DNA of 64,000 nt from an uncultured Rhodocyclaceae bacterium (GCA_934271525.1 CAKQRL010000003.1:86963-150962), one strand, 5' to 3'; positions 32,534-42,400 are shown, numbered from the stretch's first letter. Numbers and translations are program-made. The notes: generated by a model not told the origin, from the sequence alone.

Positions 32534-34437
32534 ACGCCTTTTTGCCCAACCAAAAAGAACAAGAAACCGAGCGTTTTCGCGCGCGGATTTTGTGTGCTTT
32601 TTTGTTGGTGTTTTTGGGATTTTGCACGCTTTTGTGGCGTTTTTATTATTTGCAAATTGTGCAGTATGCCAATTTTCACACCCGCGCAGAAGAAAACCGC
32701 ATCACCTTGTTACCTGTGGCACCAACACGCGGTTTAATTGTAGATAAAAACGGCGTGCCGCTTGTGCACAATTTTTCTAGCTTAACCTTGGAAATTGTGC
32801 CTGCCCGCATTAAGAACATCAATGAATTGTTGGATGAATTAAACGAAGTTATTCCCATTACGGAAAAAGAACGCCAAAACTTTGCGCGCAAACGCGCGGC
32901 AGGCAAACGCTTTGATTCTATTCCCATTAAAACGCGTTTAACCGAGGAAGAATTGGCAAAATTTTCAGCCGCACATTTTCGTTTTCCGGGTGTGGAAGTG
33001 AAAGCCCGATTTTTCCGCGAATACCCATTTGGCAAAATTGCCGCACATTCTTTGGGTTATGTGGGCAGAATTTCATCAAAAGACAACGAGTGGATTGAAG
33101 AGCGCGAAGAAACAACAAATTACAAAGGCACAGACCAAATCGGCAAAACGGCGCTGGAACAACATTATGAATTTGATTTGCACGGGCAATCGGGTTGGCA
33201 GCAAGTAGAAATTGATTCGGCAGGTCAACCTTTGCGTATCTTAAAAAATATGCCGCCGATAGTCGGCAGTAATTTGAAATTAACCATTGATATTCGCTTG
33301 CAAGAACTCGCAGAAAAGGCTTTTGGTAAACGGCGCGGTTCTTTGGTAGCCATTAACCCACAAACTGGTGGGATTTTGGCGCTTGTTTCAATGCCATCCT
33401 TTGACCCGAATCTTTTTGTGGATGGCATTTCCACCACCAACTGGAAAGAATTGAATGAACACCCCGACCGCCCTTTGATTAACCGCGCCATCAACGGCGC
33501 TTATCCGCCCGGCTCAACATTCAAACCTTTTATGGCTTTGGCAGGTTTGGAATACGGCAAACGCACGCCGTTTCAAGGCATCAACGACCTTGGCTTTTTT
33601 CAATTTGGCGACCACCGCTTTCGTGACGACAAACGCTCTGGCCACGGTTGGGTGGATTTGCACCGTTCCATTGTGGTTTCTTGCGATACTTATTATTACC
33701 ATTTGGCAAACGACTTGGGCATTGATTTGATTGCACAATTTATGTCGCCACTGGGCTTTGGGCAAAAAACAGGCATTGATTTGGGCAAAGACGATTCAGG
33801 CGAATCAAAGGGCGTGTTGCCAAGCAAAGAATGGAAGAAAAAACGCTTTAAAACGCCCGCGCAACAACAATGGTATGCGGGGGAAACTATTTCTATCGGC
33901 ATTGGTCAAGGCTACAACGCTTATACGCCGCTGCAACTGGCATCCGCCGTGGCAACCTTGGCCAACAACGGCATTCGCTACCGACCACATTTGGTGGAAT
34001 CGGTTGAAAACCCAGTAACGGGCAAATCCCGCAAAATTGAACCGCGTCCATTAGCCATCTTGCCGTGGAAGCGTAAAAATGTTCAAGTGGTGCAAAATGC
34101 CATGCGCGATGTGATGACGCACGGCACAGCCGCACGCATTTTTGGCAACGCGCCGTATCAAGCGGCAGGCAAAACCGGCACAGCGCAAGTTTTTTCTTTA
34201 AAAGGTGCGGAATATCGGGCATCTAGCCTAAAAGAACATTTGCACGACCACGCTTTATTTGTTGCTTATGCGCCTTTTGAAAACCCAAGCATCGCGCTTG
34301 CCATTTTGGTTGAAAATGGTGGTTTTGGTGCCTCATCCGCCGCGCCCATTGCGCGCAAAGTTTTGGATTATTACTTGCTTGGCAAAACACCCGCGGGCTT
34401 TGAATTTACCACGCCCAAAATCTCGGAGGATGCGTGA
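32530..34437 (+). CDS. mrdA: Penicillin-binding protein 2 (elongation transpeptidase)
   Basis: Class B PBP that cross-links side-wall peptidoglycan with RodA. It is 635 residues. One N-terminal helix (about 20-42), a pedestal domain with TRGLIVDKNGVPL, and the transpeptidase with SxxK in PPGSTFKPF (Ser about 329), SCDTYYY (SxD) and KTGTAQ (about 546). The C-terminus is normal. It overlaps mreD (ATGA) and rodA (TGATG). Confidence 0.96.
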   Translation: MNAFLPNQKEQETERFRARILCAFLLVFLGFCTLLWRFYYLQIVQYANFHTRAEENRITLLPVAPTRGLIVDKNGVPLVHNFSSLTLEIVPARIKNINELLDELNEVIPITEKERQNFARKRAAGKRFDSIPIKTRLTEEELAKFSAAHFRFPGVEVKARFFREYPFGKIAAHSLGYVGRISSKDNEWIEEREETTNYKGTDQIGKTALEQHYEFDLHGQSGWQQVEIDSAGQPLRILKNMPPIVGSNLKLTIDIRLQELAEKAFGKRRGSLVAINPQTGGILALVSMPSFDPNLFVDGISTTNWKELNEHPDRPLINRAINGAYPPGSTFKPFMALAGLEYGKRTPFQGINDLGFFQFGDHRFRDDKRSGHGWVDLHRSIVVSCDTYYYHLANDLGIDLIAQFMSPLGFGQKTGIDLGKDDSGESKGVLPSKEWKKKRFKTPAQQQWYAGETISIGIGQGYNAYTPLQLASAVATLANNGIRYRPHLVESVENPVTGKSRKIEPRPLAILPWKRKNVQVVQNAMRDVMTHGTAARIFGNAPYQAAGKTGTAQVFSLKGAEYRASSLKEHLHDHALFVAYAPFENPSIALAILVENGGFGASSAAPIARKVLDYYLLGKTPAGFEFTTPKISEDA

Positions 34438-35531
34438 TGATGAAACGCATTTTTACCGCCATTGACATGCCGCTTTTGGTGATTGTTTTGGCAATTTCTG
34501 CCATTGGCCTTTGCACTGTTTATTCCGCCACGCTTGATTCAGCCACGCGCTTGACATCGCAAATGCAAAATATGGGTATTGCCATTCTTTTAATGTGGAT
34601 GATCGCCCTTATTCCGCCACAGCGTTGGATGCAATTATCCATTTTCTTTTATTTGATCGGCATTGCCTTGTTGCTGGCGGTGTTTTTTGGCGGGGTTACG
34701 GTCAACGGCGCAAAGCGTTGGTTATCCTTGGGTTTTACGCGCATTCAACCCTCTGAAATGTTAAAAATCGTCACTCCAATGACCCTTGCGTGGTTTTTCC
34801 ACCAAGTGCAAGCCGATCGCAACTGGCGGCATTTTGTGGTGGCTTTTATTATTTTGGCAATTCCATTTTTTTTAATCGCCAAGCAACCCGATTTGGGCAC
34901 GGCGCTATTGGTTGGCGCTTGCGGATTTTTTGTGATTTTTTTGGCGGGTTTACCGTGGAAAATCATCATCAGCGCCGTGGTTTTGGGTAGCGCTGCGGCA
35001 CCATTTTTGTGGCATTTGTTGCACGATTACCAAAAAAAGCGGATTTTAACCTTGCTTGACCCAACCAATGACCCGCTTGGCGCGGGCTACCACATTATTC
35101 AATCCACCATTGCCATTGGCTCGGGCGGCAAACTTGGCAAGGGTTTTTTAAAAGGCACACAAACGCATTTGGAATTTATCCCTGAAAAACACACGGATTT
35201 TATCTTCGCCGTTTTTTCCGAAGAATGGGGTTTGATGGGCAACGTTTGCCTGCTATTTCTTTATTTTTTATTGATTTCACGCGGGCTCATTATTGCCTAC
35301 CGCGCGCAACACGTTTTTTCACGCTTGTTGGCTGGCGCCATTACCTTGGGATTTTTCATTTACGCCTTCATCAATATGGGAATGGTATCAGGCATTCTTC
35401 CTGTGGTGGGCGTGCCTTTGCCTTTTATGAGTTACGGCGGCACGGCGCTTTTAACGTTGTTTGGCAGTATTGGTTTATTAATGTCCATCAACGCGCAAAC
35501 GCGCCAAACCACCAAAAACACATTTTCTTAA
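34437..35531 (+). CDS. rodA: Peptidoglycan glycosyltransferase RodA
   Basis: SEDS-family polymerase for side-wall glycan strands, about 364 residues with ten membrane segments. FGGVTVNGAKRWLSLGFTRI, QPDLGTALLVGACG, and the late INMGMVSGILPVVGVPLPFM are diagnostic. GGAGG seven bases upstream picks ATG 34437 over GTG 34434. A repeat core (34948-34959) lies inside and encodes GLPWKI, in a loop after a membrane helix where homologues have a similar LPW, so it is tolerated. Confidence 0.96.
   Translation: MMKRIFTAIDMPLLVIVLAISAIGLCTVYSATLDSATRLTSQMQNMGIAILLMWMIALIPPQRWMQLSIFFYLIGIALLLAVFFGGVTVNGAKRWLSLGFTRIQPSEMLKIVTPMTLAWFFHQVQADRNWRHFVVAFIILAIPFFLIAKQPDLGTALLVGACGFFVIFLAGLPWKIIISAVVLGSAAAPFLWHLLHDYQKKRILTLLDPTNDPLGAGYHIIQSTIAIGSGGKLGKGFLKGTQTHLEFIPEKHTDFIFAVFSEEWGLMGNVCLLFLYFLLISRGLIIAYRAQHVFSRLLAGAITLGFFIYAFINMGMVSGILPVVGVPLPFMSYGGTALLTLFGSIGLLMSINAQTRQTTKNTFS
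34948..34959 (+). repeat. Repeat core inside rodA
   Basis: GTTTACCGTGGA in coding sequence, preceded by two T-runs. The flanks look repeat-derived (GATTTTTTTGGCGG), not only a chance 12-mer. Confidence 0.85.
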
Positions 35532-35535
35532 CGCT

Positions 35536-36744
35536 ATGCGATTGTTTTCCGTTATTTTCTTATCCTTGCTTTTATCCGCTTGCGCTTTGCAATTTAAAAA
35601 ACCGAGCACGCGCACGGCAGGCGGTGGTTATTATCAAGACGATGGACCGCTGGCAACCAACAAAAATCTTGATGCCATTCCAGATGCCACGCCCAAAATT
35701 GAACCGCTCCACAAAGGCACGATGAAGCCTTACACCGTTTTGGGCAAACATTATGTGCCGAACACCAATTTAAAAGCCTACAAAGAACGCGGCATTGCCA
35801 GTTGGTATGGCAAAAAATTCCACGGCAAAAAAACCTCCATTGGCGAGCCTTACGATATGTTTGCGATGACGGCGGCACACAAAACTTTGGCGCTTCCTTC
35901 TTATGCGCGGGTTACAAGAGTTGCCACGGGAAAATCGGTGATTGTGCGGCTAACCGACCGCGGCCCTTTTCACGAAGGGCGCATCATTGATTTGTCTTAT
36001 GCCGCCGCTTACAAACTCGGCATTTTGGGCAAAGGCAGCGATACAGTGATTGTGGAAGCGATTATTCCTTCTAGTTCGGGTTTTTATGCAACAACAAGCA
36101 CAAACCCAATCTCCCGCAAAGAAACCATTAAAAATGCCTTGCGTTCCAACATTAGCACAGCGCAGATTTTATCCATTCGCAGAGGTGCTGCGGCAAGCGA
36201 CATTGCACCCATTCAAACGGCATTCAACACGGCAAAAAACGTGGCGAAATTGGCGCAAAGCGAAGATCCTTTGGCGGATTTTATTAAAGACAATATGTCA
36301 GAAAATGTTGCAAACGCCGCGGCAAATATTGCAAATGCCACCGTTTCTGCCGCCGTTTCTAATATTGCCGTCAACAAGGATTTTGACGCTTTGGAAGCCA
36401 TTGCCATTGCGGCAAACGCCATCCATGTGGATGCGCCAGCCGCATCCAATGTGAATGCCGCGCCAACTATTTCAAATATTGATGCGCCGCTTCAAAAAAC
36501 AAGCGTGTCCACACTTTCTTATTTTGTGCAGTTGGGTTCGTTTTCATCCGCTGAAAATGCGCAGGCGGCGCGCGCCAAAATGGCGGCGCAGTTGCCGTGG
36601 TTAACCAATTTGCCTGTTGTTTTTCAAAGTGGCAATGTGCATCGTGTGCAAATTGGTCCCTTTGCCAACAAGGATGATGCCCAAGAACTCATTGAGCGCA
36701 TTCAACAATCCAGCAATTTGCAACCCGCTTTGGCCACGCAATAG
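35536..36744 (+). CDS. rlpA: Septal ring lytic transglycosylase RlpA
   Basis: A 402-residue outer-membrane lipoprotein. Lipobox LLSAC gives Cys16. The double-psi beta-barrel (about 85-175) has GIASWYGKKFHGKKT, MTAAHKTLALPSYARV and LTDRGPFHEGRIIDLS with the catalytic Asp. A long Ala/Asn-rich linker follows (about 180-325), then a C-terminal SPOR domain (YFVQLGSFSSAENAQAAR, HRVQIGPF) that binds denuded glycan at the septum. The gene follows rodA by four bases. Confidence 0.95.
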   Translation: MRLFSVIFLSLLLSACALQFKKPSTRTAGGGYYQDDGPLATNKNLDAIPDATPKIEPLHKGTMKPYTVLGKHYVPNTNLKAYKERGIASWYGKKFHGKKTSIGEPYDMFAMTAAHKTLALPSYARVTRVATGKSVIVRLTDRGPFHEGRIIDLSYAAAYKLGILGKGSDTVIVEAIIPSSSGFYATTSTNPISRKETIKNALRSNISTAQILSIRRGAAASDIAPIQTAFNTAKNVAKLAQSEDPLADFIKDNMSENVANAAANIANATVSAAVSNIAVNKDFDALEAIAIAANAIHVDAPAASNVNAAPTISNIDAPLQKTSVSTLSYFVQLGSFSSAENAQAARAKMAAQLPWLTNLPVVFQSGNVHRVQIGPFANKDDAQELIERIQQSSNLQPALATQ

Positions 36745-36757
36745 AAAATCGCAAAAA

Positions 36758-36808
36758 TCCACGGTAAACGCTAAAATTTTTTCAAAAAAAAGAAAGGTTT
36801 ACCGTGGA
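36758..36808. repeat. Full palindromic repeat element
   Basis: Cores at 36758-36769 and 36797-36808, 39 bp apart, T6-C-A8 centre. It lies between rlpA and gmk on the same strand. Confidence 0.95.
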
Positions 36809-36844
36809 AAATTGCTTTTTTTGCTTTTTAAAAAGGTTCAAACA

Positions 36845-37450
36845 ATGAAAAACCCGCTTTTTGTAGTGAGCGCTCCGTCTGGTGCTGGCAAAACCACCTT
36901 GGTTCGCCATTTGCTTGCCAAGGAAAAAACCGTGCAGCTTTCCATTTCAACAACAACGCGCCCGCCCCGCGCAGGCGAAAAAGATGGCATTGATTATTTT
37001 TTTACTTCTATTGCCGATTTTAAAGAAAAAATCGCCAACAACGCCTTTGCTGAATACGCCCAAGTGCACGGCAATTTTTATGGCACCGCCAAAATGTGGT
37101 TAGAACAAGCCTTGGAAAAAAACGAAGTATTGTTGGAAATTGACGTGCAAGGGGCAGAGCAAATCAAAAAGGTTTTCCCACAAGCCATTTTGATTTTCAT
37201 CTTCCCGCCTTCGTTAGCAATCTTAAAAGAACGCTTAATGGGCAGAAAAACCGATTCGCAAGAAGTGATAAAAAAACGACTCTCTGCCGCCATTGATGAA
37301 ATGCGCCGTGCCGCAGATTTTGATTATGTTATTATGAACGATCATTTGGCAACGGCAGTAGAAGAACTTGTGGCTGTCATCAAAGCGGCACGTTGCCGAA
37401 CTGCTTTTCAAAAAATGCGCCATCCTGCGCTTTTTGCACTTGAAGGATAA
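36845..37450 (+). CDS. gmk: Guanylate kinase
   Basis: Phosphorylates GMP to GDP. It is 201 residues. P-loop SAPSGAGKTTL (about 9-19), STTTRPPRAGEKDG for GMP binding and LLEIDVQGAEQIK are conserved. The start is ATG 36845 with AAGG upstream; the frame is open further upstream through a repeat element, but homologues begin here. First of gmk-rpoZ-spoT, a common proteobacterial cluster linked to (p)ppGpp metabolism. Confidence 0.97.
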   Translation: MKNPLFVVSAPSGAGKTTLVRHLLAKEKTVQLSISTTTRPPRAGEKDGIDYFFTSIADFKEKIANNAFAEYAQVHGNFYGTAKMWLEQALEKNEVLLEIDVQGAEQIKKVFPQAILIFIFPPSLAILKERLMGRKTDSQEVIKKRLSAAIDEMRRAADFDYVIMNDHLATAVEELVAVIKAARCRTAFQKMRHPALFALEG

Positions 37451-37456
37451 CTAAAA

Positions 37457-37666
37457 ATGGCTCGCGTAACCGTTGAAGATTGCTTGGAAAAAATTCCTAA
37501 CCGATTTGAAATGACCTTGGCTGCCGCGCATCGCGCGCACGATGTTGCTTGCGGCAGCACGCCGAAATTTGAAAATACCAAATACCACAAACCTTGCGTT
37601 GTGGCGCTTTTGGAAATTGCCGAAGGGCTGACTGACAAATCCGCCATTCACAGCAAAGAAGTTTAA
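37457..37666 (+). CDS. rpoZ: RNA polymerase omega subunit
   Basis: A 69-residue omega subunit that helps RNAP assembly and forms part of a ppGpp site. The start MARVTVEDCLEKIPNRFEM and RAHDV are canonical. It lies six bases after gmk. Confidence 0.96.
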   Translation: MARVTVEDCLEKIPNRFEMTLAAAHRAHDVACGSTPKFENTKYHKPCVVALLEIAEGLTDKSAIHSKEV

Positions 37667-37701
37667 AAACGGCAACATTTGAGAAAAAGGCAGCGCACAC
37701 A

Positions 37702-39855
37702 ATGGCAACTTACGATATTGATGGCGCTTTCCATAATTTGTTGCAAGACTTGCGCTATTTGCCCTTGGGCGATGCGGGCAAAATCCAAGCCGCCTTTTCT
37801 TGCGCCAAGCGCGCGCATACTGGTCAAAAAAGAGCCTCGGGCGAACCTTATATCAGCCATCCTTTGTCGGTTGCCAAAACTGTTGCTTCTTGGCGTTTGG
37901 ATTGCGATACCATTTGCGCTGCCCTTTTGCATGACGTTTTGGAAGACACGCGCACCAGCAAAAACGAGTTGCTTTGCCAATTCGGGCGCAATATTGCAGA
38001 TTTGGTTGATGGTTTGTCCAAGCTAGACAAACTAGAATTTTCCAGCGCCAAAGAAGCACAAGCGGAAAACTTTCGCAAAATGCTTTTTGCAATGGCAAAA
38101 GATTTGCGCATTGTTTTAATCAAACTTGCCGACCGCCGCCATAATTTGCACACATTAGGCGCTATGCGCTACGAAAAACAACGCCGCATCGCGCGTGAGA
38201 CGCAAGAAATTTATGCGCCCATTGCTTTTCGCTTAGGTTTGATGACGCTTTACCGCGAATTCAACGATTTGGCATATTCCTTAATTTATCCCAAGCGCGC
38301 CAAGGTTTTAAAAGCGGCAATTATTCAAGCCCAAGAAGAGCGCGCAGGCATTGCCGCACAAATTGTGGAACGCGTTGCCGATTGCTTAAAAGCCAACAAC
38401 ATTCACGCGCAGGTTTTAACACGCGAAAAAGGACTTTTTTATGTGGTAGACCAAATCAAAAAGCGCCAACTGTCATTTTCACAAGTAATGGATATTCAAC
38501 ATTTGCGCGTGATTGTGGAGGATTTGCCCGCGTGTTATGTGGCATTGGGTATTCTGCATCGCTTGTTTGCGCATATTCACGGCTCCCTTTTTGATTATGT
38601 GGCATTGCCCAAAGCCAACGGTTATCAGTCGCTCCACAGCGCTTTAATCGGTCCTTTTGGCACGCCCATTCATGTGCATATTCGCACGCAATCCATGCAC
38701 CAAACAGCAGAAGAAGGCGTTTTGCGCTTGTGGAGTTCGCCCAATGCCAAAAACTTGGATGCCGATGATTTGGAAGCCCGCTCCAAACAATGGTTGCAAT
38801 CGCTTTTGGATATGCAAAGCAACGACAGCTCTGAATTTTTTGAAAACGTTAAAACGGATTTGTTCCCTGATGACGTTTACGTTTTCTCCCCCAAGGGCGA
38901 TATTTTCCCATTACAAAATGGCGCAAGCGTGTTGGATTTTGCTTTTTCTTTGCATTCGGACGTTGGTTTGCACGCTGTGAGCGCCACCATTCACGATGAC
39001 CCCGTGGAACTCTCGCAAATCTTAAACAACGGGGATGTTGTTAAAATCATCACGGATTCCAACGCTTTCCCCAACGCGCAGTGGTTGCAATGGGCGCATA
39101 CTGGTCGCGCCAAAAGCCGCATTCGGCAATTTTTGCGCGCGCAAGAAAATGAAGGCGTGTTAAGACTCGGTCGTTCAATGATTGAGCAAGAACTTTTAAA
39201 CTTGGGTATGGTGATGGCGAACATTCCATCTCTTGCTTGGACTGGGCTTTTGCAATCCTACGGTTACAAAAACTTGGACGACCTTTATTCCGATGTTGGT
39301 TCAGGTCGCAAAATTGCCAAGGTGATGATTCGCCGCTTAATTGCGCGCGAAAACAAGCACACCGATTCTACCGAACCCAAAAGCGCACTTGCCATTCGGG
39401 GGGATGAAGGCTTGGCTTTGCAATACGCCTCTTGTTGCTCGCCTATTCCCGATGACGACATAGTCGGCGTATTCCGCCAAGGGCGTGGTTTGGTGGTGCA
39501 TCGCAACAACTGCTTTGCCATTCAAAAATCTCTCAAAAACGAAGCAGAAAAATGGCTGCCTCTTTCTTGGCAAAATCCAATTGCGCAAGATGCGGTGTTT
39601 GATGCACAAATTTTGATTTCGTCTGAAAAAATCCGCGGCATTTTGTCGCGCATTAGCGCTGCAATTACCGATTCTGCCGCGGGCATTGAGCGTGTGAATA
39701 TGGAACCAATTGAACCTTCGACAATTGATTTTCACTTCACCATTCAAGTGCGTGACCGCATTCATTTGGCAGAAGTTTTGCGCAATATTCGCAATATTGC
39801 AGGGGTCAAACGCGTGGTGCGTTTTCGGCAAACACCAAGCGGGAGAACGCGGTGA
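37702..39855 (+). CDS. spoT: SpoT-type (p)ppGpp hydrolase with altered synthetase site
   Basis: A 717-residue RelA/SpoT homologue. The HD hydrolase domain looks intact: H53, H77-D78, E81-D82, D144 and N148 (LADRRHN). The synthetase domain lines up residue by residue with Rel of S. equisimilis but has lost key positions: R241 and K243 remain, yet the ATP-binding Ser247 and Lys251 are Tyr and Gln, RFKD (295-298) is SLFD, and the catalytic Glu of EVQIRT is His (HVHIRT). D264, K304 and Y308 remain. TGS (DVYVFSPKGDIFPL) and C-terminal ACT domains are present. I predict mainly hydrolase activity; a RelA elsewhere would make ppGpp. Confidence 0.9.
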   Translation: MATYDIDGAFHNLLQDLRYLPLGDAGKIQAAFSCAKRAHTGQKRASGEPYISHPLSVAKTVASWRLDCDTICAALLHDVLEDTRTSKNELLCQFGRNIADLVDGLSKLDKLEFSSAKEAQAENFRKMLFAMAKDLRIVLIKLADRRHNLHTLGAMRYEKQRRIARETQEIYAPIAFRLGLMTLYREFNDLAYSLIYPKRAKVLKAAIIQAQEERAGIAAQIVERVADCLKANNIHAQVLTREKGLFYVVDQIKKRQLSFSQVMDIQHLRVIVEDLPACYVALGILHRLFAHIHGSLFDYVALPKANGYQSLHSALIGPFGTPIHVHIRTQSMHQTAEEGVLRLWSSPNAKNLDADDLEARSKQWLQSLLDMQSNDSSEFFENVKTDLFPDDVYVFSPKGDIFPLQNGASVLDFAFSLHSDVGLHAVSATIHDDPVELSQILNNGDVVKIITDSNAFPNAQWLQWAHTGRAKSRIRQFLRAQENEGVLRLGRSMIEQELLNLGMVMANIPSLAWTGLLQSYGYKNLDDLYSDVGSGRKIAKVMIRRLIARENKHTDSTEPKSALAIRGDEGLALQYASCCSPIPDDDIVGVFRQGRGLVVHRNNCFAIQKSLKNEAEKWLPLSWQNPIAQDAVFDAQILISSEKIRGILSRISAAITDSAAGIERVNMEPIEPSTIDFHFTIQVRDRIHLAEVLRNIRNIAGVKRVVRFRQTPSGRTR

Positions 39856-41189
39856 AAGCCATTATTTTAGGCGCTGGCGTGGTTGGTGTTACAAGCGCTT
39901 ATTTTTTAAAAAAAGAATCTTGGGATGTAACGGTAATTGACCGCCAAGCTTGCGCAGCAATGGAAACCAGCTTTGCCAACGGCGGCCAAATTTCCGCATC
40001 ACACGCAGAACCGTGGGCAAACCCGCACGTGTTGCCGAATATCGCCAAATGGTTGTTTAAAAAAGACGCGCCTTTGCTGTGGCATTTTCGCGCAAATTTT
40101 GCGCAATGGCAGTGGGCATTGCAATTTTTGTGGCAATGCCAAGCGGCAAAAACCCGCCAAAACATTGCCGCTATTGTGAATTTGGCGCTGTTTAGCCGCA
40201 AAACTTTGCAAGAACTGCGCAAAACCGAAAATTTAGAATACGCACAAAAAAACCGCGGCATTTTGCATTTGTATAGCGATGAAAAAAATTTCAAAAACGC
40301 CGCAAACGCCGTGCGGTGGATGCAAGAATTTGGTCTTGATCGCAAAATGATCAGCAAAGACGAAGCCATCTCTATTGAGCCCGCCTTAACCGAATCAGCG
40401 CACCGCTTGGTTGGCGCGGATTACACCGCAACGGATGAATCGGGCGATGCGCATTTGTTTACCCAAAAACTATCTGAAAAATGCGAAGACTTGGGCGTTC
40501 AATTTTTATACAACACCACGGCGCAACGCTTAGTCGTCAACGCCCACGGACAAATCGCAGGCGTTGTTGTGCAACGCCCGCCTTCTGAATCACAATCGCC
40601 CGAATTGCTCACCGCCGATGCGTATATTGTTGCGCTCGGCAGTTTTTCTGCCCCGTTTTTAAAACCGCTTGGCTTGCACTTGCCGATTCAACCCGCCAAA
40701 GGTTATTCCATCACCTTGCAGTTGACGGAAAAAAGTGTTGCGCCCAATGTTAGTCTCACAGACGATGCGCAAAAACTTGTTTTTTCAAGGCTGGGTGAAC
40801 GCTTGCGCGTGGCAGGCACGGCAGAATTTGCGGGTTTTGATTTAACAATGAATGAAGTTCGCGCGCAAAACATTTTGGCTCAAACGCAAAAATGGTTTCC
40901 GCAGTTGAATTTTACTGGCGATGCGAATTTTTGGTGCGGTTTGCGCCCAGCAACGCCATCCAATTGTCCAATTATCGGCAAAGTCAGCAGAACCCGTTTG
41001 AACGCTTTGGGCAAAATGGGCGCGCCACTTGCCAAAACGGGTTTTGAAAACCTATGGCTCAACACCGGCCACGGCACACTCGGTTGGACATTATCCGCTG
41101 GCAGCGCCAAACTTTTGTCGCAAATGATTGCAGGCAAACCTTTAAAAGGCATCTTCGCCCACCGCATTTACCCTTTTTTAGAAGCTTAA
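39852..41189 (+). CDS. dadA: D-amino acid dehydrogenase (DadA family)
   Basis: A 445-residue FAD flavoprotein on the inner face of the membrane that oxidises D-amino acids. The N-terminal dinucleotide fold is ILGAGVVGVTSAYFLKK, followed by TSFANGGQISASHAEPWANP, the DadA hallmark. The C-terminus has FWCGLRPATPSNCPIIG and NTGHGTLGWTLSAGSAKLL. The start GTG 39852 overlaps the spoT stop (GTGA). Substrate is inferred. No alanine racemase is adjacent. Confidence 0.88.
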   Translation: MKAIILGAGVVGVTSAYFLKKESWDVTVIDRQACAAMETSFANGGQISASHAEPWANPHVLPNIAKWLFKKDAPLLWHFRANFAQWQWALQFLWQCQAAKTRQNIAAIVNLALFSRKTLQELRKTENLEYAQKNRGILHLYSDEKNFKNAANAVRWMQEFGLDRKMISKDEAISIEPALTESAHRLVGADYTATDESGDAHLFTQKLSEKCEDLGVQFLYNTTAQRLVVNAHGQIAGVVVQRPPSESQSPELLTADAYIVALGSFSAPFLKPLGLHLPIQPAKGYSITLQLTEKSVAPNVSLTDDAQKLVFSRLGERLRVAGTAEFAGFDLTMNEVRAQNILAQTQKWFPQLNFTGDANFWCGLRPATPSNCPIIGKVSRTRLNALGKMGAPLAKTGFENLWLNTGHGTLGWTLSAGSAKLLSQMIAGKPLKGIFAHRIYPFLEA

Positions 41190-41201
41190 TCCACGGTAAA
41201 C
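41190..41201 (-). repeat. Half repeat element before a phase-variable gene
   Basis: TCCACGGTAAAC directly at the dadA stop, with an AAAAATTTTGATAATATTGAAA centre and a worn right arm (TTCAACGTGGT, about 41230-41240). Confidence 0.9.
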
Positions 41202-41286
41202 GCTTAAAAATTTTGATAATATTGAAATTCAACGTGGTGTTTTTTAACGTGCACTTGTTTTTCGTTGTTTAAAGAAGGAATTTTTT

Positions 41287-42400
41287 ATGTCGTCTACCTC
41301 CCCCCCCCCCCGCGATAGAAGCCATTCACCAACAACTTCAAGGCATTCCCTTGGTTTGTTTGATGGCGAATTACAACAAAAAAGAAACCATTGAAAAAGC
41401 CATCCGCTCCGTTTTGATGCAGCAAGCGGATTTTCCTTTTAAGCTCATCGTAACCGATGACCATTCCACAGACGGCTCTTATGAAATTGCCGTTGAATTA
41501 GCCAAACAAAATCCTGAAAAAATCATTGTTATTCGTTCGGCAAAAAATGAAGGTTATCTTGCCCGAACCTTGGAAGGTTACGGATTTTTAAAAGGTGTGA
41601 AGTATTTTTGTTTTTTAGATTCTGACGATTGGTATCTTTATCCTAAAAAATTTAGTGACGCTTTTTATTTTTTAGAATCTCATCCCAATTATGTTGGCTA
41701 TTTTGCGAATTACTTCGTTTTAACGCCTGATTCATCTGTGGATGAAAAAACGCTTTTGCGTTTTGACTTGCAACATCCAAAACATTTGGATTTTGACTGG
41801 GAAGACTATAAAAAAGGCAAAGGCATTTGGGTTCAAACCACAGGCTCAATTTTTCGCAATGTTTATTTTCAAAATGATGTGCCGCAAAGATTATTAGATT
41901 TTGCCAAACGTAAAGACGGGCGAGCTTTTGAAGGCGATGGTTTTCGTGTGCCGTGGCACGTTAAAGCGGGGCGTGTTTATTTTGTGAATCGCAAAGAAAG
42001 CGTTTATAACTATGACAAAAAAGGATTATGGTCAAAACTTACAGAAATTCAACAACAAGAATCGGGGATTCGTGGCGGTTTTGCCTTTGCCGAATTTTTT
42101 GGTGAAAAAGATGCCGATTATTTTTACAAAGGCGCACAAAGTGCTTTTGAAAACCTGCTTTCTCTTTTACAGCAAAACCCCGAGCAGATTCCCGAATACG
42201 AAGCCTTTTTAAAAGATGCTTTTTCCAAGATTTATTTAAATCCACAATACAATGCCGTAAAACCCACTTGTCCCAACGAACTTTTTCCATTTGTATTTTG
42301 GGCAGCCAACAAAGCATTATTTTTGTTGCGCTCCAAACTCATCATTCGCACACGGCTCAACAAATTGTTGTTGTCAATAAAAGAACATTTTCCACGGTAA
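41287..42400 (+). CDS. Phase-variable family 2 glycosyltransferase, out of frame
   Basis: A GT-A fold glycosyltransferase. From ATG 41287, which has a good ribosome site (AAGAAGGA), the frame runs MSSTS into a C12 tract and then leaves the enzyme frame, stopping about 30 codons later. The enzyme frame resumes as IEAIHQQLQGIPLVCLMANY, with KETIEKAIRSVLMQQ, VTDDHSTDGS and FLDSDDW (DxD-like) typical of GT2. Eleven or fourteen C would put it in frame, giving about 370 residues. It is OFF as sequenced, unless an internal start (ATG 41363 or GTG) is used weakly. The C-terminus EHFPR and stop TAA come from repeat core 42391-42402. Confidence 0.82.
41300..41311 (+). repeat. Poly-C tract of 12, frame broken
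   Basis: C12 only 13 bases after the ATG of the GT2 gene. At this length the start frame and the enzyme frame differ by one; eleven C joins them. Confidence 0.93.

Noticed and set aside
36617..36844. N-terminal extension of gmk
   Set aside because: The frame is open upstream through a repeat element and the rlpA end, but homologues begin at ATG 36845, which has its own ribosome site.
39619..39632. Neisserial uptake sequence
   Set aside because: TTCGTCTGAA here and GGCCTTCTGAA near 5777 only resemble GCCGTCTGAA; I saw no exact copy, so the genome does not seem to use that dialect.
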